A stretch of 8,732 nt of DNA, from positions 1 to 8,732 of the forward strand of contig JAAZEK010000049.1 of the NCBI GenBank assembly GCA_012512335.1, in the 5' to 3' direction. Source of the DNA: Clostridiales bacterium (GTDB lineage Bacteria > Bacillota > Clostridia > Caldicoprobacterales > DTU083). Position numbers and translations under genes: made by a program. Below the pieces are notes generated by a model that saw nothing but the letters and a program-made list of their open reading frames with translations, did not search any database and was not told the DNA's origin. Positions 1 to 5,097 of the stretch are shown here, in pieces; the stretch's first letter is position 1; each line of letters starts with the position of its first letter.

Positions 1-1206
1 TACGTAGGACCTGCTTCGGGGCTTAACCAGAATAACTTGGTTAATGGTATGTACAAGCCACAATTAATTGACGGGAAGGGTATGTTAGCACTGCCTGGTT
101 TTGTAAATGCACATACCCATATATCCATGACCGCATTTAGAGGTTATGCCGATGGACAACCACTTTGGGAATGGCTGTCTCAGACAATTTGGCCTATGGA
201 GGATAAATTACAAGCAGGAGATTGTTACTGGCTGTCCTTATTAGGTGCAGCAGAAATGATATCAGCAGGCGTTACTACTTTCTTAGATATGTATATGTTT
301 CAGACCGATACTGCTCGTGCAGTGTCCGAATGTGGCATGAGGGCTGTTTTAAGTAGAGCGATTACTGGTCCAGATAAAGGCACTGAGCAAAGATACCGTG
401 AGGTAGAGGAGTTATCTCAATGGAAGTACAAGGCTGACGGACGAATTAATATGATGATAGCTCCTCATGCTGTATACACATGTTCACCTGAAGTACTTCA
501 AAACTGTGTTAAGCTGGCAGAAAAATATCAAGTGGGTATTCATGTACATCTTTCAGAAACAGCAAAGGAAGTAGCAGATTGTGTTAGAGATTATGGCAGA
601 ACTCCTCCTGAACATCTTTATAATTTAGGCTTGTTCGAGAAACCAGTAGTTGCCGCCCATTGCGTTCACTTAACCCATGATGATATGGATTTGATGGCAA
701 AGCATAATGTAAAAGCAGTTCACTGTCCGTCTAGCAATATGAAGCTAGCCAGCGGATTTGCTCCAGTAGATGAAATGTTAAAAAGAGGGATTGGTGTAGC
801 AATAGGTAGCGATGGTGCAGCTAGCAATAATAATCTTTCTGTATGGAAGGAGATGTCCCTGGCTTCACTAATAGCTAAAGGGCATACACAGAACGCTGAC
901 GCATTGCCACCTAAAACAGCTATGGAGATGGCCACAATAAAGGGAGCAGAAGCTTTGTTGCTGGAAGATAAAGTTGGTAGTCTAGAAGTGGGGAAGAAGG
1001 CAGATATTCAGCTAATCGATACATCGGGCCCTCATTATTATCCCATGGAAGATCCTATAGTTCACTTGGTATATAGCGGCTATTCTACTGATGTTAATAC
1101 TGTAATTATAAATGGTAAGATGATAATGGAAGATAGAAGATTAACTACCATTGATTTGAGTCAGGTAGAGGGAGAAGTAGATAGAATTATTAAGCGACTT
1201 AGATGA
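1..1206 (+). CDS. mtaD: 5'-methylthioadenosine/S-adenosylhomocysteine deaminase, 5'-truncated by the window
   Basis: Amidohydrolase-superfamily enzyme that deaminates 5'-methylthioadenosine and S-adenosylhomocysteine to the inosine forms, a cytosolic SAM by-product salvage step. The frame is open from base 1, with 401 codons visible. Family members are about 430 residues, so roughly the first 30 are probably missing. The TTG at 37 and ATG at 49 are internal codons, not starts. Counting codons from base 1, the metal and catalytic residues match the characterised family pattern: HTH (His38, His40), HVHLSE (His183, Glu186), AAHCVHL (His220) and GSDGAASNN (Asp271). The motif HCPSSNMKLASG before the Asp motif and the closing segment with TTIDLSQV are also typical of this subgroup. 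Other nucleoside or guanine deaminases share the fold, but the overall sequence fits MTA/SAH deaminase best. No convincing terminator follows the TGA stop; a bulged stem with a long loop lies at 1235-1277. Confidence 0.9.
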   Translation, partial: YVGPASGLNQNNLVNGMYKPQLIDGKGMLALPGFVNAHTHISMTAFRGYADGQPLWEWLSQTIWPMEDKLQAGDCYWLSLLGAAEMISAGVTTFLDMYMFQTDTARAVSECGMRAVLSRAITGPDKGTEQRYREVEELSQWKYKADGRINMMIAPHAVYTCSPEVLQNCVKLAEKYQVGIHVHLSETAKEVADCVRDYGRTPPEHLYNLGLFEKPVVAAHCVHLTHDDMDLMAKHNVKAVHCPSSNMKLASGFAPVDEMLKRGIGVAIGSDGAASNNNLSVWKEMSLASLIAKGHTQNADALPPKTAMEMATIKGAEALLLEDKVGSLEVGKKADIQLIDTSGPHYYPMEDPIVHLVYSGYSTDVNTVIINGKMIMEDRRLTTIDLSQVEGEVDRIIKRLR

Positions 1207-1299
1207 TAGGAATTTGTAATCTTACCCTTATGAGACCGGGATACTACTGGAAAGGATTGCAGAGAGAGGTATCTGGTAGATGGCAATTTGTGAATTTTC

Positions 1300-1328
1300 T
1301 ATACAATACATTTTGGTTGTAGTATAAT
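1300..1328 (+). promoter_or_regulatory. Sigma-A-type promoter candidate for the 76-aa gene
   Basis: TATACA (1300-1305, 4 of 6 matches to the -35 consensus) and a perfect TATAAT (1323-1328) are separated by 17 bases. Transcription would begin near 1335 and give a leader of about 105 nt before the ATG at 1440. I see no clear regulatory structure in that leader. Confidence 0.5.
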
Positions 1329-1439
1329 AATATTGCAGATGTCTTTTTGCAGAACTAATGCTGATGGTAATGACTTCTATTCACTTTTATTTTATATTTT
1401 CTAACTATTGGAGTCAAACATAAGAGGGAGGATTCATTA

Positions 1440-1670
1440 ATGACTGATAGAGAATTATTAGAGCTAATAGCAGCTCAAGTAGGCAAGCTAACGACTGATG
1501 TGGATTTCCTAAAGGCTGAAAGTAGGAAAACTAATATGGCTATTGAACATGATGTACAACCCAAGCTAGTAGCGCTGTATGACGGTCAAAAACAGCTTGA
1601 CGAAAAACTTGAACGTATCGAAGAGAAAGTATCAAAACACGAGGAACTTATTTTGAAAAGAGTAAAATAA
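1440..1670 (+). CDS. Small coiled-coil protein, 76 aa, function unknown
   Basis: A short soluble, charged protein with no signal peptide or membrane segment. It starts at an ATG preceded at good spacing by GAGGGAGG (1424-1431), which supports this start. The N-terminus (TDRELLELIAAQVGKLTTDV) is amphipathic and helix-like. The C-terminal third (residues about 49-72) has regular leucine, isoleucine and valine spacing among Lys/Glu residues, suggesting a coiled coil. Similar small proteins of the form LLELI..QV..LT.DV...K plus a heptad-like tail are common in clostridia, but I know of no established function. It has its own promoter candidate and a terminator 35 bases after the stop, so it looks monocistronic. 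An oligomerising or partner-binding role is only inference from the coiled coil. Confidence 0.8.
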   Translation: MTDRELLELIAAQVGKLTTDVDFLKAESRKTNMAIEHDVQPKLVALYDGQKQLDEKLERIEEKVSKHEELILKRVK

Positions 1671-1704
1671 ATTCTCTGACGAAATAATTTAATCAAACTA
1701 GCAG

Positions 1705-1736
1705 AGGCGTATATCCCTTAGGGTGTACGTCTTTTT
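1705..1736 (+). terminator. Rho-independent terminator after the 76-aa gene
   Basis: A 12-bp stem (1705-1716 with 1721-1732, three G-T pairs) closes a 4-base loop (CTTA) and runs into TTTTT ending at 1736. It lies 35 bases past the TAA of the upstream gene. Confidence 0.8.
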
Positions 1737-1753
1737 AGTATAAAGTTCTCTGA

Positions 1754-1798
1754 TATGCATTTATTAAAACTACTTAATAAGGTTTTAATAAATGTATA
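1754..1798. repeat. Long AT-rich inverted repeat between two small genes
   Basis: CATTTATTAAAAC (1758-1770) is perfectly inverted as GTTTTAATAAATG (1782-1794). The pairing extends outward to 1754 and 1798 with a single G-T pair, giving a stem of about 17 bp around an 11-base loop. It sits just upstream of the promoter-like TATAAT of the 40-aa gene. It could be a protein-binding operator or a secondary transcription barrier. It lacks the GC-rich stem of an ordinary terminator. Confidence 0.6.
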
Positions 1799-1832
1799 AA
1801 GGAAAAGTAAAACTTCTGAAATATTTGTAGGG

Positions 1833-1838
1833 TATAAT
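1833..1838 (+). promoter_or_regulatory. Promoter -10 candidate for the 40-aa membrane protein
   Basis: Perfect TATAAT about 20 bases before the GGAGG ribosome binding site. No good -35 hexamer lies 16-18 bases upstream, so the promoter may need an activator or an alternative sigma factor, or the match may be chance in AT-rich sequence. Confidence 0.4.
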
Positions 1839-1871
1839 ATCTGTAGCAAAACATGAATGGAGGATGCAACG

Positions 1872-1994
1872 ATGATGAATACATTTTTGAAATCAGAAGT
1901 TGGTCGGGGGGTTACTGTAGCATTAATATCTGTTGGGATTACTCTGCTGACAATATCGCCGTTGTTCCTCATGGAGTTACTTAATAAATTATAA
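1872..1994 (+). CDS. 40-aa single-pass membrane protein, function unknown
   Basis: A short gene starting at the first of two adjacent ATG codons (1872, 1875) and ending at TAA 1992-1994. A perfect GGAGG (1859-1863) lies 8 bases before the first ATG, which favours a genuine gene. The product begins MMNTFLKSEVGRG, then has a continuous hydrophobic stretch (residues about 14-35, including VALISVGITLLTISPLFLM), and ends with ELLNKL. This predicts one membrane-spanning helix with a short basic N-terminal segment, presumably cytoplasmic. A TATAAT upstream and a perfect 10-bp terminator 41 bases downstream frame it as a complete one-gene transcription unit. I do not recognise the family. Small hydrophobic proteins in spore formers often act as membrane modulators or sporulation proteins, but nothing here shows which. 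Confidence 0.7.
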   Translation: MMNTFLKSEVGRGVTVALISVGITLLTISPLFLMELLNKL

Positions 1995-2035
1995 GCAGGA
2001 ATTGTTTTTTTAGGATAATAAGTTTTACTTATAGG

Positions 2036-2065
2036 AAAGCAGCCGTAATTTTATCGGCTGCTTTT
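2036..2065 (+). terminator. Rho-independent terminator after the 40-aa gene
   Basis: Perfect 10-bp stem, AAAGCAGCCG (2036-2045) with CGGCTGCTTT (2055-2064), around a 9-base loop and ending in a short T run. The A run on the 5' side means it might also stop minus-strand transcription arriving from the SleB-like locus. Confidence 0.85.
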
Positions 2066-2076
2066 CAGTTTTAAAG

Positions 2077-2206
2077 TTGTCATTCTGAGCTTGCCATCCT
2101 GTCATTCCGACTTTACTATCTTGTCATTCCGAGTTTATCGAGGAATCTAAATATAAGATCCTTCGCATTGCTCTGGATGACAGTTTTATATTGCTCAGGA
2201 TGACAA
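2077..2206. repeat. Palindromic TGTCATTCCGAG-type intergenic repeat
   Basis: Three tandem 22-base units begin at 2078, 2100 and 2122, each opening TGTCATTC(T/C)GA. They are followed by two inverted copies ending GGATGACA at 2182 and 2205. The outer ends, TTGTCATTCTGAGC (2077-2090) and GCTCAGGATGACAA (2193-2206), are inverse complements at 13 of 14 positions. An inner arm pair, GAGGAATCT and AGATCCTTC (about 2139-2164), forms a central hairpin. From memory this matches a short palindromic repeat dispersed in intergenic regions of many bacteria, with a core like TGTCATTCTGAGCGAAGCGAAGAATCT. No transposase is present, so any mobility would be non-autonomous. Confidence 0.75.
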
Positions 2207-2239
2207 TTTAATAATACCCAGGATAATTGTTTGGTAATA

Positions 2240-2584
2240 TTAGGGAACAAATACATGATTCCCTATGGTCGTTGCGGTTTCCGCAGATATCCGTTCTCTC
2301 ATCCAACGGGAAGTTGCAGTTCTAGGATTCATATAAAACAGACAACCCCTTGTAGGATCGTTTCCCAATATAGCATCGGATACAGCCAGATAAGCATCCA
2401 AATTTGGCTTTAAACTGATCTGTTCATCATCTACACAGGTAAATGCTCTGGGCTGGTAAATAACTTCCTTAATAGTATTGGGGAACTGTGGAGAATTAAC
2501 TCGATTTAATATGACAGCAGCAACAGCTATCTTGCCAACAAAATCTTCTCCTCTGGCTTCGCCATGTACGGCTTGAGCCATCAT
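2240..2584 (-). CDS. SleB-type cell wall hydrolase, catalytic domain
   Basis: The 114 residues from the ATG pair at 2584/2581 form almost exactly one SleB/CwlJ-type (Hydrolase_2) domain. Members cleave spore cortex or vegetative peptidoglycan and SleB acts as a lytic transglycosylase. Visible hallmarks are AQAVHGEARGE near the N-terminus, whose first Glu corresponds to the catalytic acid of SleB. Further hallmarks are VAAVILNRVNSPQFPNTIKEV (split here as VAAVILNRVN and SPQFPNTIKEV), VIYQPRAFTCV, and the closing TIGNHVFVP. No ribosome binding site precedes this ATG and no export signal is attached. In the same frame, a TGA at 2603-2605 separates it from a signal-peptide segment that has a strong RBS. 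The intact gene was therefore probably 165 residues plus stop, from GTG 2737. A free catalytic-domain product would be cytosolic and probably poorly translated. Confidence 0.75.
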   Translation of the reverse strand: MMAQAVHGEARGEDFVGKIAVAAVILNRVNSPQFPNTIKEVIYQPRAFTCVDDEQISLKPNLDAYLAVSDAILGNDPTRGCLFYMNPRTATSRWMRERISAETATTIGNHVFVP

Positions 2585-2602
2585 ATGGATATCCTGTGAC
2601 TT

Positions 2603-2737
2603 TCAATTACTTGCAAGAGAAAGTTCATGGACCACTTGCTCTATTGCCTGATCTTCAATATCATTTTCGGCATGCGCTAAGCCTGGCATTAAAAACCCGA
2701 TAACTAGAACGAGGCAAATAGAAAAAAAGTTCTTCAC
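2603..2737 (-). pseudogene. Signal-peptide segment of the SleB-like gene, ended by an in-frame TGA
   Basis: GTG at 2737 is preceded by a near-perfect AAGGAGGG (2744-2751) at 6-base spacing. The overlapping ATG (2739-2737) reads straight into TGA, so GTG is the start. The 44 residues have a positively charged start (MKNFF), a hydrophobic core (SICLVLVIGFLMPGLA) and a signal-peptidase I site after AHA (residues 21-23). A short acidic linker follows (ENDIEDQAIEQ), then TGA at 2603-2605. Reading through this single codon continues in the same frame as KSQDIH into the SleB catalytic domain. That matches the usual order of signal peptide, linker and catalytic domain, although SleB itself also has a peptidoglycan-binding domain not seen here. 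The likely explanation is a nonsense mutation. A sequencing error or TGA readthrough is possible. Confidence 0.7.
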
Positions 2738-2803
2738 ATTTATCCCTCCTTCAAACTTATTGTTTTCAATTCAAATCAAGATATGCCTGAGAAATTTTTC
2801 ATG

Positions 2804-2836
2804 AAAAAGAGAAGGGCATTATATCGCCCTTCTCTT
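2804..2836 (-). terminator. Rho-independent terminator after the 45-aa gene
   Basis: On the minus strand a perfect 11-bp stem (2836-2826 with 2817-2807; arms AAGAGAAGGGC and GCCCTTCTCTT) encloses an 8-base loop and runs into a T tract (the A run at 2804-2808 on the plus strand). It lies about 60 bases beyond the stop of the 45-aa gene and before the RBS of the SleB-like locus, so the two are separate transcription units. Confidence 0.85.
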
Positions 2837-2895
2837 AACTCAGTTATTTCAAATTTTAACTTTAGCAATTTCTATTCACTCGCTTTAATTAGCTT

Positions 2896-3033
2896 TTAGT
2901 CTTCGTCTCCAAATAGCTTGAATCCGCCTTTACCACCAAATAAAAGCATTATCACAAATATTATGATGATTATAGTAAATATATTGTTGCTACCGCCACC
3001 TTTACCACCGCCGAAGCCCGAAATATCATCCAT
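2896..3033 (-). CDS. 45-aa glycine-rich single-pass membrane protein
   Basis: ATG at 3033 is preceded by GAGGTG (3042-3047), and no earlier in-frame start exists. The product begins MDDISGFGGGKGGGSNN, has a hydrophobic helix (residues about 18-32, IFTIIIIIFVIMLLF), then a second glycine-lysine patch (GGKGGFKLF) and an acidic tail (GDED). The order of Gly-rich head, one membrane segment and short tail resembles the tiny YjcZ-like or spore-associated glycine-rich proteins of Bacillota. I cannot show homology, so this is a resemblance only. It lies 109 bases downstream of murC on the same strand and is followed by a strong terminator. It could be the last gene of a murC transcript or have its own promoter. 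Confidence 0.7.
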   Translation of the reverse strand: MDDISGFGGGKGGGSNNIFTIIIIIFVIMLLFGGKGGFKLFGDED

Positions 3034-3142
3034 GGATTTAGCACCTCGTTTCCCATATTTTTTGGAATACCAATGTTTGAAATAGATTCATGTACCATTC
3101 CATAATATGAAGCTTACTGTGTATTGGTGAATCAATGGTAGA

Positions 3143-4525
3143 TTAATTTAACAGAATATCGCCTATCTGATATACATTTCCTGCTCCCATAGTAATTACC
3201 AAGTCGTCTGGCTTTGCGTGCTCCTTTATATAATCTGCTATCTGACTAAAATTGGATAAATAGATACTATTTTGCCCCTTGTCTGCAATGGCTTCTGCTA
3301 GCATGCGAGAGCTGATGTCACCAGGATCTTTTTCCCTTGCGGCATAGATATCAGCGAAAATCAAGTAGTCTACCCCTTGGAAGGCTTCTGTAAACTCTTG
3401 AAAAAGTTCTTTAGTTCGTGTATAGGTATGAGGCTGATATATGAGCCAAAGCTGGTTATAGGGATAATTGTGGGCAGCAGTTATTGTAGCCTTAACCTCT
3501 GTTGGATGATGAGCATAATCATCTAAAACCGTTACCTGCTTGTCGGTTTTGCCTTTGAGTTCGAATCGACGGTGTGTACCATGATAGTGTAGTAGGGAGT
3601 CTTTCATCACATCTGAGGGAATACCTATAATTCCACATGCCGCTATAGAGGCAAGTGCATTATATATATTGTGTTTTCCAGGTACCTTCAAGTTGAAGTA
3701 TCCTAGATTCCTACCATTGTTTTCAACACGAAACACGGAGTTCCCCAGATTATCATAGCTGATATCAAAGGCCATCCAATCACATGGACTATCAATCCCA
3801 TAGGATACAGTCTGGCTATGTACTTCCTTCATAAGCTTTGCAACCAGGGGATCATCACCACAGCCTAAAACATAACCATATTTGGGAACTATTTGAGCAA
3901 ATTTAAGGAAAGAAGAGTAGATATGCTCTATATCCTTAAAATAATCCAAATGATCTCTTTCGATGTTTAATATCATAGCTAAGAACGGCTTGAATTTCAG
4001 AAAGCTATCCATATACTCACAGGCTTCCGTTATGAAGTATTCACTTTGCCCAGTGCGCACATTACCACCTATCTCGTCTAATTCACCGCCTACCAAAATA
4101 GTAGGGTCTAAATTGGCACGATGCATCATAGTTGATAACATGGATGTTGTAGTTGTTTTTCCATGGGTACCGGCTACACCTATAGAGAAGGAGAAGGTCT
4201 CCATGATTTGCCCTAACAATGTTGCCCTGTCCATAATGGGTATGTTTCGTCTTTTAGCTTCTATTATCTCTGAATTATCATCTTTTACTGCTGCAGTATA
4301 TATAACTAAATCCACATCTTTTATATTTTTAGCATCATGTCCTTGGTATACTTGCGCTCCATTATCATGAAGTCGTTTAGTCAAGCCTGAAGCCTGTAAA
4401 TCAGATCCAGAAACACGATAATCCTTTTCCAATAAAATTTCTGCCAGTCCACTCATACTGATGCCGCCAATTCCTATAAAGTGGATATGCTTGCCTGTGA
4501 AATCACGAATATGACTCATTCTCAT
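3143..4525 (-). CDS. murC: UDP-N-acetylmuramate--L-alanine ligase (MurC)
   Basis: ATP-dependent cytosolic ligase that adds L-alanine to UDP-MurNAc, the first step of peptidoglycan stem-peptide synthesis. The 460-residue length is normal for MurC. The N-terminal UDP-binding domain opens with HFIGIGGISMSGLAEIL (residues 15-31), characteristic of MurC rather than MurD, E or F. The central Mur-ligase domain carries the ATP P-loop GTHGKTTTT (residues 119-127), then EACEYMDSF and LNIERDHLDYF. The C-terminal domain contains DDYAHHPTEV and YQPHTYTRT. All motifs look intact. The ATG at 4525 has GGGAG eight bases upstream; the ATG two codons later is a weaker alternative. Upstream on the same strand lie a TATAAT, a terminator-like hairpin and a c-di-GMP-I riboswitch, so expression may be regulated by c-di-GMP. 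No terminator follows directly. Confidence 0.96.
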   Translation of the reverse strand: MRMSHIRDFTGKHIHFIGIGGISMSGLAEILLEKDYRVSGSDLQASGLTKRLHDNGAQVYQGHDAKNIKDVDLVIYTAAVKDDNSEIIEAKRRNIPIMDRATLLGQIMETFSFSIGVAGTHGKTTTTSMLSTMMHRANLDPTILVGGELDEIGGNVRTGQSEYFITEACEYMDSFLKFKPFLAMILNIERDHLDYFKDIEHIYSSFLKFAQIVPKYGYVLGCGDDPLVAKLMKEVHSQTVSYGIDSPCDWMAFDISYDNLGNSVFRVENNGRNLGYFNLKVPGKHNIYNALASIAACGIIGIPSDVMKDSLLHYHGTHRRFELKGKTDKQVTVLDDYAHHPTEVKATITAAHNYPYNQLWLIYQPHTYTRTKELFQEFTEAFQGVDYLIFADIYAAREKDPGDISSRMLAEAIADKGQNSIYLSNFSQIADYIKEHAKPDDLVITMGAGNVYQIGDILLN

Positions 4526-4555
4526 TTAGTTCACTCCCATAATATCCATAAATCT

Positions 4556-4561
4556 ATTATA
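4556..4561 (-). promoter_or_regulatory. Promoter -10 candidate directly before murC
   Basis: Minus-strand TATAAT about 30 bases before the murC ATG. The -35 region (AATTAA or ATTAAA at 16-17 bases) is poor. If functional, it would let murC be transcribed independently of the upstream riboswitch and terminator. Confidence 0.35.
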
Positions 4562-4621
4562 TCCACTCATAGCTTGTTTTAATTACATATAAATGATTAA
4601 AAATATTACATTAAATTAACG

Positions 4622-4656
4622 GACAAACAAGACACCATCGGAGAGTACGATGGTGT
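4622..4656 (-). terminator. Terminator-like hairpin between riboswitch and murC
   Basis: On the minus strand, ACACCATCG (4656-4648) pairs perfectly with CGATGGTGT (4640-4632) around a 7-base loop. It is followed by CTTGTTTGT, an interrupted but U-rich tail. It lies about 55 bases past the riboswitch aptamer and about 100 bases before murC, a suitable place for a riboswitch expression platform. The plus-strand side has no T run. Confidence 0.6.
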
Positions 4657-4668
4657 AGAATCATAAAT

Positions 4669-4715
4669 GAAGAGGTGTTTTCTTTATGAAAATACATAAG
4701 AAAAACTCTCCCTTC
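4669..4715 (-). promoter_or_regulatory. Long imperfect hairpin overlapping riboswitch helix P1
   Basis: On the minus strand, bases 4715-4695 pair with 4688-4669 around a 6-base loop (TATTTT). The core is TTTTCTTATG against CATAAAGAAAA and the base is GAAGGG against CCTCTTC, with about 18 pairs, small bulges and a mismatch. The GAAGGG at its base is also the 3' strand of the proposed aptamer helix P1, so the two structures would compete. This is the arrangement expected of a switching element; the function is inferred. Confidence 0.45.
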
Positions 4716-4803
4716 GGTAGCTCGGCTGCCATATCCATTAAGATTTAGGCCCTTTGGCTTTGCGTCCCACCGTTTCCAGTGGTTTGCCATTATCGTTGAA
4801 AAG
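4710..4803 (-). promoter_or_regulatory. Cyclic di-GMP-I (GEMM-I) riboswitch aptamer
   Basis: Read on the minus strand, this has the conserved GEMM-I layout. It shows GGCAAACC, then a 6-bp stem CCACTG/CGGTGG capped by a GAAA tetraloop, then the signature GGGACGCAAAGCC, a GCC/GGC mini-hairpin, CCTAAA, and the receptor-arm hairpin GGCAGC-CGA-GCTACC. The same blocks in the same order occur in the well-studied Vc2 aptamer. A closing P1 can form from CTTTTC (4803-4798) and GAAGGG (4715-4710), with two G-U pairs. The RNA binds c-di-GMP and usually controls transcription termination or translation of the gene 3' to it. The first substantial gene downstream on this strand is murC, 185 bases away, beyond a terminator-like hairpin. 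I see no credible small gene in between. Confidence 0.9.
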
Positions 4804-4846
4804 TTCTATTACCTTCAAATAAGCTGAAGGTTTGGTATCTTTATCC

Positions 4847-4852
4847 ATTATA
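4847..4852 (-). promoter_or_regulatory. Promoter -10 candidate for the riboswitch leader
   Basis: A minus-strand TATAAT lies about 45 bases before the aptamer, so transcription would start near 4840. The -35 region is weak (CTAAAA at 17 bases). A small hairpin, ACCTTCA with TGAAGGT (4831-4811), would form in the leader just before the aptamer. Confidence 0.45.
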
Positions 4853-4862
4853 CAATGCAATT

Positions 4863-4877
4863 TACTAATTTTTAGTA
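4863..4877. repeat. Short perfect palindrome near the riboswitch promoter
   Basis: TACTAA-TTT-TTAGTA, with 6-base arms and a 3-base spacer, lies 11 bases upstream of the minus-strand TATAAT and covers where its -35 would be. It could be an operator for a dimeric regulator. It is short and AT-rich, so chance is a real alternative. Confidence 0.3.
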
Positions 4878-4947
4878 GATATGTCCTAAAATTATTACTT
4901 TTCAGCCGGGGTAATGTATAAAAAGAACCATTGGATGTCGTAAGAAG

Positions 4948-4970
4948 CTAAAGGATTTATCATCCTATAG
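4948..4970 (+). terminator. Weak hairpin with T run upstream of the kinase gene
   Basis: CTAAAGGAT (4948-4956) pairs with ATCCTATAG (4962-4970) with one mismatch around a 5-base loop, followed by TATTTTTA. No plus-strand gene lies just upstream, so it may be an attenuator, a remnant or chance. The rest of 4971-5097 is very AT-rich, and no confident kinase promoter can be picked from it. Confidence 0.3.
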
Positions 4971-5097
4971 TATTTTTATATTCTCTTCAAAAATAATTAA
5001 ATTAGTATATGTTTTCTAGTTGTGTTAGTATATTATATATACAGACACCTAATGATAATCACACTCTCTGAGGCTTTTTGGACAATTTTTTAAAAGG

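Noticed and set aside
720..935. 71-codon minus-strand frame inside mtaD
   Set aside because: Antisense to the conserved metal-binding region of the deaminase.
1718..1972. 84-codon minus-strand open frame over the small-gene region
   Set aside because: It covers the terminator at 1705-1736, the AT-rich inverted repeat and the 40-aa plus-strand gene, has no RBS, and its composition is that of an antisense shadow.
2078..2143. Three evenly spaced 22-base units considered as a CRISPR remnant
   Set aside because: The units abut without spacers, and the sequence matches a known type of dispersed intergenic palindrome.
2231..2413. 60-codon plus-strand frame opposite the SleB catalytic domain
   Set aside because: Antisense to a clearly homologous domain, with no supporting expression signals.
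3963..4370. 135-codon plus-strand open frame inside murC
   Set aside because: Fully antisense to conserved MurC motifs including the P-loop, with no RBS or recognisable domain.
4611..4697. 28-codon minus-strand frame between riboswitch and murC, with AGGGAG upstream
   Set aside because: It runs through the leader hairpin and the terminator stem, the peptide has no family-like character, and the AGGGAG is part of P1 and the hairpin. A leader peptide cannot be fully excluded.
4686..4748. 20-codon plus-strand frame with GAGGTG upstream
   Set aside because: It is antisense to the aptamer's receptor arm. The apparent RBS is the reverse of the leader hairpin, so it is better explained by the RNA structure.
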